A stretch of 58,859 nucleotides of DNA. Origin: Nocardioides sp. (GTDB lineage Bacteria > Actinomycetota > Actinomycetes > Propionibacteriales > Nocardioidaceae). The notes under the pieces were generated by a model. The model saw nothing but the letters and a program-made list of their open reading frames with translations. It did no database searches and was not told the origin of the DNA. This document shows positions 50,910-58,859 of this stretch, piece after piece (positions within the stretch are counted from its first letter, which is position 1; each line of letters starts with the position of its first letter). The stretch spans positions 1 to 58,859 of the forward strand of contig NZ_JAOPWY010000119.1 in NCBI RefSeq assembly GCF_025965415.1, in the 5' to 3' direction. The translations under genes were made by a program, and so were the position numbers.

Positions 50910-51842
50910 CTACAGGGTCGTCGGGTCGGTGTTCCCACCACACAGCACGACGACGAACCGCTCGTCGGGGGAAGGCACGTAGGCCCCGCTGGCGACGGCG
51001 GCCAGTGCGGCGGCCGCGCCGTGCTCGACGACGATGCGGTAGCGATCCCACAGGAGCCCGCGGGCCGCGATGATGGCGTCGTCGCCGACGAGCACCGACC
51101 GCACTCGCGTCCGCACGGCGACCTCGTGCGCGATGTCCCCGAGACGCCGTGCGCCCAGCGAGTCGGCTGCGATGCCCGAGACGCGTACGTCGGTCGGCGC
51201 ACCTGCTGCGAGCGCGGTGTGCAGCGTGGGGATGGTCACCGGCTCGACCCCGACCACCTGGGCACGCCCCTCGGTCGCCGCTGCGACCCCGGCCATGAGG
51301 CCGCCTCCACCGACGGCCAGGACGATGGTGTCGACGGCGCCGCCGAGGTCCTCGAGGACCTCCAGGCCGAGCGTGCCCGCGCCTGCCGCGATCGGCGGCT
51401 GGTCGTAGGCGTGGCAGTAGACGGCGCCCGTCCTCTGCGCATGGGTGATCGCGGCGTCGTGCGCAGCGGCGTACTCGCTCCCGCGCAGCACGACCTCCGC
51501 GCCGTAGGTGCGCAGCCTGTCGACCTTCACCCTCGGCGCGGTCTCGGGGACGAAGACGGTGGCGGGCACGCCGAGCTCCCGCGCCGCGAAGGCGTTGGCC
51601 AGACCGGCATTGCCGCCCGACGCGACCACGATCCCGACGCTCGGGTCCAGGCTGCCGTCCTCGGTGGCGCCGAGGATGCGGTTGAAGGCGCCCCGCGCCT
51701 TGAACGTGCCGGTGTGCTGGAGCTGCTCGAGCTTGAACCAGCCGGTCCCGCCGAACGCGTCACCGACGGCCAGGAGCGGCGTACGACGGATGCGCCCGGC
51801 CATGCGGTCGCGGGCAGCCTCGACGTCAGTGAGCGTGAGCAT
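50910..51842 (-). CDS. Threonine/serine dehydratase-type PLP enzyme
   Basis: A 310-residue protein from ATG. The PLP Lys is in HTGTFKARGAFNR near residue 49, with the phosphate-binding loop VGGGGLMAG near 195 and SGGNAGLANAFAARELGV between. It is a fold type II enzyme, like catabolic threonine ammonia-lyase without a regulatory domain. It would deaminate threonine or serine to a 2-keto acid. It is convergent with fabH, separated by 31 bases. Confidence 0.9.
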   Translation of the reverse strand: MLTLTDVEAARDRMAGRIRRTPLLAVGDAFGGTGWFKLEQLQHTGTFKARGAFNRILGATEDGSLDPSVGIVVASGGNAGLANAFAARELGVPATVFVPETAPRVKVDRLRTYGAEVVLRGSEYAAAHDAAITHAQRTGAVYCHAYDQPPIAAGAGTLGLEVLEDLGGAVDTIVLAVGGGGLMAGVAAATEGRAQVVGVEPVTIPTLHTALAAGAPTDVRVSGIAADSLGARRLGDIAHEVAVRTRVRSVLVGDDAIIAARGLLWDRYRIVVEHGAAAALAAVASGAYVPSPDERFVVVLCGGNTDPTTL

Positions 51843-51860
51843 GCGGGGATTGTCCCCTCG

Positions 51861-52214
51861 TCACGCTCCGAGGCCGGCCCCGGTCTGCTGGACGGCATCG
51901 AGCAGTGCCCGGCCGAGGGCCTCGGCCTCGTCGACCGTCAACGACACGGTCTCCCCGAGCTCGCCGCGATACATCTCCACGCTGGTGCGCAGCGCGCCGG
52001 GATGACGCAGGAGGTAGAGGCGCACGGTCTCGCGCGTCCAGGTCTCCTCGTCGACCTGCACGAGCGGCCGGTGCGTCAGCTCGATCTCGACGGTGTCGCC
52101 GCGGCAGACCTGGTCCTCCGGGAAGGGGACGTCGGCGTGGCCGTTGCCGTCGAGGCACCAGGGTGCGCAGGTGACGGCGGGGAGAGTCGCCGGAGCCGGA
52201 CTGGTCGTGGTCAT
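51861..52214 (-). CDS. DUF6907-like protein
   Basis: A 117-residue protein; the ATG overlaps the hydrolase stop (ATGA). The motif CAPWCLDGNGHADVPFPEDQVCRG contains three Cys and a His pair, and the rest (EIELTHRPLV, VRLYLLRHPGA, VSLTVDEAEALGRAL) is like DUF6907 proteins of Streptomyces. These may bind metal through the Cys; no function is known. It follows the alpha/beta hydrolase in an operon. Confidence 0.82.
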   Translation of the reverse strand: MTTTSPAPATLPAVTCAPWCLDGNGHADVPFPEDQVCRGDTVEIELTHRPLVQVDEETWTRETVRLYLLRHPGALRTSVEMYRGELGETVSLTVDEAEALGRALLDAVQQTGAGLGA

Positions 52215-53089
52215 GCGGGTGCCTCCGGGGGAGTGGCGTCGTGTCCTGTCATGGGATTGAACTGCTGAGGCGCTCCCGTGTCACGGCGCGCCCACCCCTG
52301 CGGAGGGTCCGCGAGGTGGTGGTGTGGCAGGCGGGCAGCCACGATCGCCCAGACGTCGGGGTCGAACCCCATGCCGAGGTGCGTCGAGGAGATCTCGATG
52401 TGCTCCGCGTCGGGGGTCGAGTGGTCGATGCACGCCTGCCACGACACGATGCCGTCGCGCCGCGAGAACAGGACCGTGAGGGGCACCGCGATGGGGTCCG
52501 TCTCGTCGCGGCGCCGGGCGACCCGGTGGCCGCCGGCACCGGGCCCGCGGTCGTAGGCGCGCGCGATGGTCGTGTACGACGGTCCGCCGACCGGCGTGCC
52601 GTAGGTGATCACCCTGCGCACAGCCTCCGGGTGGAGGCGCGCGACCTCGCGGGCGATCACGCCACCGAGGCTCCAGCCGACCAGCGAGGCGGGTGACCCC
52701 TTCTGCTCGACCAGCTCGAGCACGCGAGCCGCCAGGCGCTCGACGTCGCGCCGGGGGTTGCCGGTGTTCGTGCCGAAGCCCCAGCCGCGGGCGTCGTACC
52801 CCTGGCGTCGGAGGTAGGTGCGCAGCGGCAGGCCGGAGAGCTCGGGTGCCTTCCAGCCGGGGATGTCCACCACGAGGTGGCCGTCGCCGCGCGGCGCCGA
52901 CGCCAGGCGGGGCAGGGCTCCGACCAGGCGGGCGGCATCCAGCGCGGCGCCGAGCTCGCCCAGCGCCGTACGCATCGGGGGCGGGCCGCTGGGTCGCTCG
53001 AAGGTCACGGTGTCCGAGCTCGCCCGTGCCCGCGAGCGCACGCCGAGGGTGGCCAGGAAGGTCGCGGCGGGGGTGAGGGGGCTGGCCAT
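52211..53089 (-). CDS. Alpha/beta hydrolase
   Basis: A 292-residue protein from ATG (MASPLTPAATFLATLGVRSR). The nucleophile elbow is GWSLGGVI, near residue 143 (Ser). The Asp is likely in FSRRDGIVSW, and the His in SSTHLGMGFDPDVW. GWGFGTNTGNPRRDVERLAARV fits the lid region of lipase-like enzymes. It could be an esterase or lipase of unknown substrate. No signal peptide is evident. Confidence 0.87.
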   Translation of the reverse strand: MASPLTPAATFLATLGVRSRARASSDTVTFERPSGPPPMRTALGELGAALDAARLVGALPRLASAPRGDGHLVVDIPGWKAPELSGLPLRTYLRRQGYDARGWGFGTNTGNPRRDVERLAARVLELVEQKGSPASLVGWSLGGVIAREVARLHPEAVRRVITYGTPVGGPSYTTIARAYDRGPGAGGHRVARRRDETDPIAVPLTVLFSRRDGIVSWQACIDHSTPDAEHIEISSTHLGMGFDPDVWAIVAARLPHHHLADPPQGWARRDTGAPQQFNPMTGHDATPPEAPA

Positions 53090-53236
53090 GTCGGTGACTG
53101 TACGTCCGGGGGTGGCTCGATCGACGAGGCCCACATGGCAGTGGGACCGGTTGGGGCGTTTGCGATCATCTGTCGGGGGCAGCAGGGGCTGTAGCCCGCC
53201 GGAGCGGACGGTCCGCACGACTCTCGGAGGAATCCT

Positions 53237-54181
53237 GTGACCACTGGCCCTGATCGTCCGGCGCTGCGGCGCAGGCTCGAGGTCGGTCGACTCCTGATCG
53301 GCTCCGTCCTCGAGCTCGGGATCAAGGCGTACGGCGCGGGCGCGGCCGCGGCCGTCGCTCTGAGCGATGCGGAGACGGTGGGCGGCAAGGGCCAGGACGC
53401 TCTCGCCGCGGTGCCCAGCCTGATGGAGCGCTATCGCGCTGCGAAGTACGTCGCCGACCACCGCCAGGAGATCCAGTCCGCCCTCGACTACGTCAACGCG
53501 CACACACTCCCCCAGGCGGAGCTCGAGGAGACGCTCGACCGGAGCTCGGTGACCCTCCGCGGCATCGAGACGACCTACGACGAGGTCACGGCTGCCAAGG
53601 AGGCTGTCAACGAGGCCACCGACATCGACCTCGACCTCAACCCCTTCAACGGCTACGACGGGATCGACGGGTTCGACCTCGGCAAGACGCAGGAGGCCTT
53701 CGGGCATGTCCGCTCGGCGTGGGAGGCGAAGCCCGACCTCCAGTCCATCAGCGACCTCGCCGACGCTGCCGAGCAGGTGAGTCCCTACGTCGACCAGGTC
53801 GAGGTGCTGATCCCGGTCTACTACGGCAACGTCCTCAACGTGGCGGACAACTTCGCCAGCGACGAGATCGCGGCGACCCTCGGCGTCATGGCCCTGGCGC
53901 TCGGGGTCGCCTTCGTCCTCGGCACGGCGGTGGGGTTCTGGGTCCGCAGGGGTCGACCCGGGTTGATCGCCCGCACGCTGCAGCGGTGGGGAGCGCGCAC
54001 GTTCCGAGGCTGGTACGTCCGCAACCTGCCCCGCGCCCTGAGTCCAGCGCTCTACGCCGCAGCGCAGGAGCGCATCCAGCGCGACATTGTCGCGGACCCT
54101 CGTGACGCGCTCGACGCGGAGGCCTTCCGGGAGCTCGAGCTGTGGTTCGAGGACAGGATCAAGGAGCGCTCCGCACCATGA
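53237..54181 (+). CDS. Membrane protein of unknown family
   Basis: A 314-residue protein from GTG, with GGAGGAATCCT upstream, a strong site. Residues 18-45 are hydrophobic (LLIGSVLELGIKAYGAGAAAAVAL), followed by a long helical region (MERYRAAKYVADHRQEIQSALDYVN). A second membrane helix lies at about 213-236 (TLGVMALALGVAFVLGTAVGFWV), with a basic helical tail after it. The middle may be a helical extracytoplasmic domain. No family is recognised. Confidence 0.75.
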   Translation: MTTGPDRPALRRRLEVGRLLIGSVLELGIKAYGAGAAAAVALSDAETVGGKGQDALAAVPSLMERYRAAKYVADHRQEIQSALDYVNAHTLPQAELEETLDRSSVTLRGIETTYDEVTAAKEAVNEATDIDLDLNPFNGYDGIDGFDLGKTQEAFGHVRSAWEAKPDLQSISDLADAAEQVSPYVDQVEVLIPVYYGNVLNVADNFASDEIAATLGVMALALGVAFVLGTAVGFWVRRGRPGLIARTLQRWGARTFRGWYVRNLPRALSPALYAAAQERIQRDIVADPRDALDAEAFRELELWFEDRIKERSAP

Positions 54182-54203
54182 GCGTCACCGAGGTCCGCCG
54201 GTC

Positions 54204-56219
54204 TCACAACGCCGCGACGACCTCGGTCCCCTGCTTGATCGCCCGCTTCGCGTCGAGCTCGGCGGCGACGTCGGCGCCGCCGATGAGGTGGGCCGAGCCG
54301 TGGCCGAGCGCGTCGTACAGCTCCCGCACCGAGTCCTGGCCGGCGCACACCACGACGGTGTCGCACTCGATCACGCGCGGAGATCCGTCGACGGTGATGT
54401 GGAGGCCCTCGTCGTCGATGCGCTCGTAGGTCGCTCCGCTGACCTGGGTCACCTTCGACTGCTTGAGCACCGCACGGTGCGCCCAGCCCGAGGTCTTCCC
54501 GAGGCTGATGCCGATCGGCGTGGTCTTGCGCTGGACCAGCGTCACCTCGCGTGCCGGCGTGCGCGGCTTGGCCTCGGTCAGGCCACCGGCGGTCAGCGCG
54601 GGGTCGCCGACGCCCCAGTGCGCCATCCAGTCGTCGAGGTCCTCCTCCTCGTGGGTGAGGAAGACGCTGACATCGACGCCGATGCCGCCCGCGCCGATCA
54701 CGGCGACCCGCTCGCCCGGCACGACCGCGCCGCTCAGCACGTCGGCGTACGACGCCACGCTCGCGTGGTCGATGCCGGGGATCGGGGGCATCCGTGGCTC
54801 GACGCCGGTCGCGACGATCACCTGGTCGAAGCCGGCGAGGTCGTCGGGGGAGGCCGCCGTGCCGAGGCGTACGTCGACGCCGAGCACCTCGAGGCGACGG
54901 GTGAAGTAGCGCAGCGTGTCGGCGAAGTCCTCCTTGCCGGGCACCGCCATGGCCAGGCGGAACTGTCCGCCCAGCACCGGCGACCTCTCGAAGAGCGTCA
55001 CGTCGAAGCCGCGCTCGGCGGCGCTGGTGGCCGCGGCCAGCCCCGCCGGGCCGGCGCCCACGACGGCCACGGTCTGCTTGCGCAGGGTCGGCATCAGCAC
55101 GAGCTCGGTCTCGTGGCAGGCGCGCGGGTTGACCAGGCAGGAGGCGCGGTCGTTGGAGAACACGTGGTCGAGGCAGGCCTGGTTGCAGGCGATGCAGGTG
55201 TTGATCTCGTCGGCGCGCTCGTCCATCGCCTTGGCGACGAAGGCCGGGTCGGCCAGCAGCGGACGCGCCATCGAGACCAGGTCGGCCTCGCCCGCGGCGA
55301 GGATCTCCTCGGCGAGCTCGGGGGTGTTGATCCGGTTGGAGGCACACACCGGCACGTCGACGACCTGCTTGAGCCGAGCCGTGTAGGAGCGCCAGGCGCC
55401 GCGTGGCACCTGCGTGATGATCGTCGGCACCCGGGCCTCGTGCCAGCCGATGCCGGTGTTGAAGACGGTGACGCCGGCGGCCTGCAGGTGCAGCGCCAGC
55501 TCGGCGGTCTCCTCCCAGGTCTGGCCGCCCTCGACGAGGTCGAGCAGCGAGATCCGGTAGACGATCGGGAAGTCGTCGCCGACCAGCTCGCGCGAGCGGC
55601 GTACGACCTCGACGGGGAAGTGCATGCGGCGCGCGGCCGAGCCGCCCCACTCGTCGTCGCGGTCGTTGGTGCGCGGGGCCAGGAACTGGTTGATGAGGTA
55701 GCCCTCGGAGCCCATGATCTCGACCGCGTCGTAGCCCGCCTTCCGGGCCAGCGCGACGCTCTTGGCGAAGGCGGTCGCGGTGTGGTCGACGTCCTTGCTC
55801 GACATCGCGCTCGGCTTGAAGGGCGTGATCGGCGACTTCTTGTCCGAGGCGCTCTGTGAGAGCGGGTGGTAGCCGTAGCGACCGGCGTGCAGCACCTGCA
55901 GCGCGATGGCGCCGCCGGCCTCGTGCACGGTGCTCGTGATCCGCTGGTGACGCATCGCGTGCAGGCGGTTGGTCATCTCGGACGCGAACGGCTTGAGCCA
56001 GCCCCGCTTGGTCGGGGCGTAGCCGCCGGTGATGATCAGGCCGACGCCGCCACGCGCCCGCTCCTCGAAGAAGGCCGCGAGCTTGTCGATGTCCCACGGG
56101 TGGTCCTCGAGCCCGGTGTGCATCGAGCCCATCACGACGCGGTTGCGCAGGGTCAGCGCGTCGGGCCCGGCACCGAGCGTGATCGGTTCGAGGAGGTGGG
56201 GGTAGGTGGGGTGGCTCAT
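54204..56219 (-). CDS. fadH: NADPH-dependent 2,4-dienoyl-CoA reductase
   Basis: A 671-residue protein from ATG overlapping the PadR stop (ATGA), close to the 672 residues of the Escherichia enzyme. The N-terminal OYE-like barrel binds FMN (RNRVVMGSMHTGLED, ALQVLHAGRYGY). The 4Fe-4S site is CIACNQACLDHVFSN...CLVNPRAC. The C-terminal half has FAD/NADPH sites (VAVVGAGPAGLAAA, VAVIGAGGIGVDV). It removes double bonds at position 4 in unsaturated fatty-acid oxidation. The regulator PadR lies directly upstream. Confidence 0.95.
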   Translation of the reverse strand: MSHPTYPHLLEPITLGAGPDALTLRNRVVMGSMHTGLEDHPWDIDKLAAFFEERARGGVGLIITGGYAPTKRGWLKPFASEMTNRLHAMRHQRITSTVHEAGGAIALQVLHAGRYGYHPLSQSASDKKSPITPFKPSAMSSKDVDHTATAFAKSVALARKAGYDAVEIMGSEGYLINQFLAPRTNDRDDEWGGSAARRMHFPVEVVRRSRELVGDDFPIVYRISLLDLVEGGQTWEETAELALHLQAAGVTVFNTGIGWHEARVPTIITQVPRGAWRSYTARLKQVVDVPVCASNRINTPELAEEILAAGEADLVSMARPLLADPAFVAKAMDERADEINTCIACNQACLDHVFSNDRASCLVNPRACHETELVLMPTLRKQTVAVVGAGPAGLAAATSAAERGFDVTLFERSPVLGGQFRLAMAVPGKEDFADTLRYFTRRLEVLGVDVRLGTAASPDDLAGFDQVIVATGVEPRMPPIPGIDHASVASYADVLSGAVVPGERVAVIGAGGIGVDVSVFLTHEEEDLDDWMAHWGVGDPALTAGGLTEAKPRTPAREVTLVQRKTTPIGISLGKTSGWAHRAVLKQSKVTQVSGATYERIDDEGLHITVDGSPRVIECDTVVVCAGQDSVRELYDALGHGSAHLIGGADVAAELDAKRAIKQGTEVVAAL

Positions 56220-56767
56220 GCGGATGCCTCCGTGCGCTCGTCGTGTGCCTGCAGGTAGTCGGTGATCCAGTCGATCCAGAACCGCTCCATCCGGAGGCCC
56301 CCGCGCAGGACCAGCCACTGGTCGAGCCGGGCCTCGTCGAGGGCGGTGGGGTCGGGGAACTGCTCGCGCTCGAACTTCTCGTAGTGCGCCAGCCGCGTCG
56401 CGTGGTCGGCGCGGAGGTCGAGGAGGTTGCGCGTCAGCCGGTCACGGTCGCCGTACGACGCCCCGCGGAGCTTGAGCGCGACCTCGCTGCGGAAGACCTC
56501 CATCGGCATCGGCGTCGCGAGCCACTCGGCCAGCACGCGGCGGCCCTCACCGGACGGCGTGTGGACCCGCTTGTCGGGGCGACCCTCCTGCTCGACCACC
56601 TCGACCGTGACCCAGCCGTCGGCCTCCATGCGGGCCAGGACGCGGTAGATCTGCTGGTGGGTGGCGTGCCAGAAGAAGCCGAGGGACTTCTCGAAGCGGT
56701 GGGTCAGCTCGAGCCCGGACGCGGGTCGCTCGCTGAGAGCGACGAGGAGGGCGTGCTCGAGGGCCAT
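56216..56767 (-). CDS. PadR-family transcriptional regulator
   Basis: A 183-residue protein from ATG. The winged helix is MALEHALLVALSERPASGLELTHRF...HATHQQIYRVLARMEADGWV. Its C-terminal part (Vir_act_alpha-like helices) has DRDRLTRNLLDLRADHATRLAHY and FWIDWI. It is co-transcribed with fadH and stands divergent to the CoA-racemase gene, so it probably controls this fatty-acid module in response to a lipid or aromatic ligand. Confidence 0.92.
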   Translation of the reverse strand: MALEHALLVALSERPASGLELTHRFEKSLGFFWHATHQQIYRVLARMEADGWVTVEVVEQEGRPDKRVHTPSGEGRRVLAEWLATPMPMEVFRSEVALKLRGASYGDRDRLTRNLLDLRADHATRLAHYEKFEREQFPDPTALDEARLDQWLVLRGGLRMERFWIDWITDYLQAHDERTEASA

Positions 56768-56789
56768 GACGAGGAGTGTGGTCCACCTA

Positions 56790-56803
56790 TGCAACGAGTT
56801 GCA
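56790..56803. promoter_or_regulatory. Likely PadR operator
   Basis: TGCAA-CGAG-TTGCA is a perfect inverted repeat 22 bases upstream of the PadR ATG, in the 154-base divergent region. It fits autoregulation of the padR-fadH unit, and perhaps of the divergent racemase gene. Confidence 0.5.
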
Positions 56804-56921
56804 AGCAATCGCGTAGAGGCGAAGATCACTCGTGGGATCCACGAGCGGACGTCGAGCTGCCGCTCGTCCACAGATCGCCAACTCTCGCCACCCTGACAGC
56901 GCCGGTGTCACAATCCACCCC

Positions 56922-58070
56922 ATGACGTACGAGCTGGGCCAGTGCACCGGACCGCTGCGAGGCGTCAAGGTGGTCGAGATCGCCGGCATCGGTCCCGGGC
57001 CGCACGCCTGCATGATCCTGGCCGACCTCGGCGCCGACGTGATCCGCATCGACCGGCCCGGCGGCGGGATGTTCGCCAGCGGGCGCAGCGACCTGCTCAA
57101 CCGGGGCCGGCCGAGCGTCGCGCTCGACCTCAAGCACCCCGCGGCCGTGGAGACCGTCCTCACGCTGGTCGACGGCGCCGACGTCCTCGTGGAGGGGATG
57201 CGCCCGGGCGCGATCGAGCGCCTCGGTCTCGGGCCCGACGTGTGCCACGCCCGCAACCCGCGCCTCGTCTTCGGACGGATGACCGGCTGGGGACAGGACG
57301 GTCCGTGGAGCCAGGCGGCCGGGCACGACATGAACTACATCGCCATCACCGGTGCGCTGCACGCGATGGGGCAGGACCGCGCGCGCCCGCACTTCCCGAG
57401 CAACCTCGTCGGCGACTTCGGCGGCGGGTCGACGTACCTCGTCATCGGGATCCTCGCCGCACTCCTCGAGGCCAGGCTGAGCGGGGAGGGCCAGGTGGTC
57501 GACGCCGCGATCGTCGACGGCACGGCCCACCTCAACGCGATGGCCTCGACCTTCGCCGCGATGGGTCTCGACACCGGGACCCGGCGCTCGGGGCTGCTCG
57601 ACGGCGGCACGCCCTACTACGACCTCTACGAGACCGCCGACGGCCGGCACATGAGCGTCGGCGCGCTCGAGCCGCAGTTCTGGGCCGACCTCGTCGCCCG
57701 CATCGGCGTCGACCTTCCCGACCGCGACGACCCGGCCGGCTTCCCCGCCCTCCGCAGCGCCCTGACCGCGCGCTTCAAGGAGAAGACGCAGGCCGAGTGG
57801 GCCGAGGTCTTCGACGGCACGGACGCGTGCGTCGCGCCCGTCGTACCCCTCTCCGAGGCGCCGCAGCACCCGCACCTGGCCGCGCGCGGCACCTTCGTCG
57901 AGCGCGACGGCGTCACCCAGCCGGCCCCGGCGCCGCGCTTCTCCCGCACCCCGAGCACCCTCGGCGCGGGCCCGGACCTGCCCGGCGAGCACACCCGCGA
58001 GGCCCTGGCGGCGTGGGGGATCGACGACGTCGACGCCCTGATCGCCGGCGGGGCGGCGACGCAGGCGTGA
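56922..58070 (+). CDS. CoA transferase family III, AMACR-like racemase
   Basis: A 382-residue protein from ATG. The CaiB/BaiF fold shows VVEIAGIGPGPHACMILADLGADVIRID at the N-terminus. The His-Asp pair in AGHDMNYIAITGAL and the Asp in LVGDFGGGSTYLVIG match the catalytic residues of alpha-methylacyl-CoA racemase, which interconverts (R)- and (S)-2-methylacyl-CoA for beta-oxidation of branched lipids. Its neighbours (fadH, padR) support a lipid-degradation role. The stop overlaps the amidotransferase start (GTGA). Confidence 0.9.
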   Translation: MTYELGQCTGPLRGVKVVEIAGIGPGPHACMILADLGADVIRIDRPGGGMFASGRSDLLNRGRPSVALDLKHPAAVETVLTLVDGADVLVEGMRPGAIERLGLGPDVCHARNPRLVFGRMTGWGQDGPWSQAAGHDMNYIAITGALHAMGQDRARPHFPSNLVGDFGGGSTYLVIGILAALLEARLSGEGQVVDAAIVDGTAHLNAMASTFAAMGLDTGTRRSGLLDGGTPYYDLYETADGRHMSVGALEPQFWADLVARIGVDLPDRDDPAGFPALRSALTARFKEKTQAEWAEVFDGTDACVAPVVPLSEAPQHPHLAARGTFVERDGVTQPAPAPRFSRTPSTLGAGPDLPGEHTREALAAWGIDDVDALIAGGAATQA

Positions 58071-58801
58071 GGCCCTTCCTCTTCCTCGGCACCCGCGCGG
58101 AGGACGACGTCGCCCAGCAGGAGTACGACGCCGTGCTGGCCGGCTGCGGCCTGCGAGCCGACGAGCTGGTGCGGGTCCGCCTCGAGCAGGGGCCGCTCGG
58201 GGAGGTCGACCTGGCCGACTGGTCGGGCATCGTCCTGGGCGGCGGCCCGTTCAACGTCTCCGACCCCGAGGACGCGAAGTCCGCGGCCCAGCGCGGCGCC
58301 GAGGCCGACCTGCGCGCCCTGGCCGACCGGGTGGTCGCGGCGGACTTCCCGTTCCTCGGTGCCTGCTACGGCATCGGCGTGCTCGGCGGCCGGAGCGGCG
58401 GGCTCGTGGACCGGACCTTCGGCGAGCCGATCGGCGCCCTGCCGGTGCGGCTGACGGAAGCCGGCCGCGAGGACCCGCTCTTCGGAGTGATGCCCACCGA
58501 GTTCCTCGCCTACCTGGGCCACAAGGAGGGCGTCGCGCGGCTGCCCGCCGGCGCCACGCTGCTCGCCTCGACAGACACCTGTCCGGTCCACGCCTTCCGC
58601 CTCGGCCGCCACGTCTACGCCACCCAGTTCCACCCCGAGCTCGACCCGGTCGCGATCTGCGACCGCATCGACGCCTACAGCTCGCACGGCTACTACGCCC
58701 CGCACGAGCAGGAGGCGCTCAAGTCCGCCGCCCGGGAGGCGCTGGTCACCGAGCCGGTGCGGCTGCTGGCCGGGTTCGTCGAGCGGTACGCCCGGGGCTG
58801 A
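58067..58801 (+). CDS. Glutamine amidotransferase, class I
   Basis: A 244-residue protein from GTG overlapping the racemase stop. The nucleophile Cys is in FLGACYGIGVLGG near residue 100, and the His-Glu pair in TQFHPELDP near 187. It resembles GuaA-type amidotransferase domains found as separate proteins (YfeJ/GMP synthase-like), with unknown partner. Translational coupling to the racemase is likely, although the functional link is unclear. Confidence 0.9.
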   Translation: MRPFLFLGTRAEDDVAQQEYDAVLAGCGLRADELVRVRLEQGPLGEVDLADWSGIVLGGGPFNVSDPEDAKSAAQRGAEADLRALADRVVAADFPFLGACYGIGVLGGRSGGLVDRTFGEPIGALPVRLTEAGREDPLFGVMPTEFLAYLGHKEGVARLPAGATLLASTDTCPVHAFRLGRHVYATQFHPELDPVAICDRIDAYSSHGYYAPHEQEALKSAAREALVTEPVRLLAGFVERYARG

Positions 58802-58803
58802 GG

Positions 58804-58820
58804 TGTAACTCACTGTTACA
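58804..58820. promoter_or_regulatory. Palindromic operator before the next gene
   Basis: TGTAAC-TCACT-GTTACA is a perfect inverted repeat 30 bases upstream of the next GTG. Such TetR-type sites often precede fatty-acid degradation genes in actinobacteria. It could regulate the gene that starts at the right edge. Confidence 0.5.
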
Positions 58821-58849
58821 AGCTGGTCCGTCCCGCCTAGGCTGAGGAC

Positions 58850-58859
58850 GTGAGCGACC
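58850..58859 (+). CDS. Start of the next gene (cut by window edge)
   Basis: GTGAGCGACC may start a gene with VSD..., with GAGGA just before it. Only three codons are visible, so neither product nor even coding status can be judged. Confidence 0.35.

Overview
The window is GC-rich, densely packed chromosomal DNA from a high-GC actinobacterium. Frequent GTG starts, four-base stop/start overlaps, a DUF222/HNH gene, and an abundant palindromic intergenic repeat (GGTTGAGC...GTCGAAACC / GGTTTCGAC...GCTCAACC) suggest a Nocardioides-like member of the Nocardioidaceae. The genus is an inference. I see no rRNA, tRNA, CRISPR array or complete mobile element.

Layout. 1-8.7 kb: the tail of an IS481-like transposase, then a secreted 2,769-residue surface protein on the minus strand with tandem cadherin/VCBS-like repeats and a C-terminal beta-helix. 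8.8-14.6 kb: a DUF222/HNH protein with a LexA-type box over its start codon, a minus-strand run (zinc-ribbon SDR, HIT-like, GNAT, Gly/Asp-tailed membrane protein) and a LuxR-type response regulator. 14.7-21.7 kb: an ABC export operon of two ATPases and two very large FtsX-like permeases, coupled throughout by stop/start overlaps, twice through micro-ORFs. 21.7-24.5 kb: two paralogous OmpR-type response regulators without a kinase, and a decayed GNAT gene. 24.6-29.8 kb: DEAD-box helicase, a repeat cluster, YceI, two small proteins and GlmS. 30-33.8 kb: GlpD and a TetR regulator divergent from an alkyl-DHAP-synthase-like flavoenzyme, sharing an operator.

33.8-37.4 kb: pirin, a GH1 beta-glucosidase, and a GIY-YIG nuclease gene sitting between two arrays of the palindromic repeat, then a small membrane protein. 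37.5-39.6 kb: a three-gene overlapping operon with WXG100/ESX-like features. 39.7-46.4 kb: a surface-glycan operon (sulfotransferase and three glycosyltransferases) convergent with an Escherichia-type UDP-glucose dehydrogenase. 46.4-54.2 kb: mixed housekeeping and small genes (surface protein, PNPOx-like, VOC, DUF1810, PH domain, FabH, threonine dehydratase, DUF6907, alpha/beta hydrolase, membrane protein). 54.2-58.8 kb: a fatty-acid module of FadH with PadR, divergent from an AMACR-like CoA racemase plus an amidotransferase; the next gene starts at the right edge.

The most promising undescribed biology is the GIY-YIG gene embedded in palindromic repeat arrays, the ESX-like three-gene operon, the micro-ORF-coupled ABC exporter, and the giant adhesin with a possible inactive caspase-fold domain at its N-terminus.
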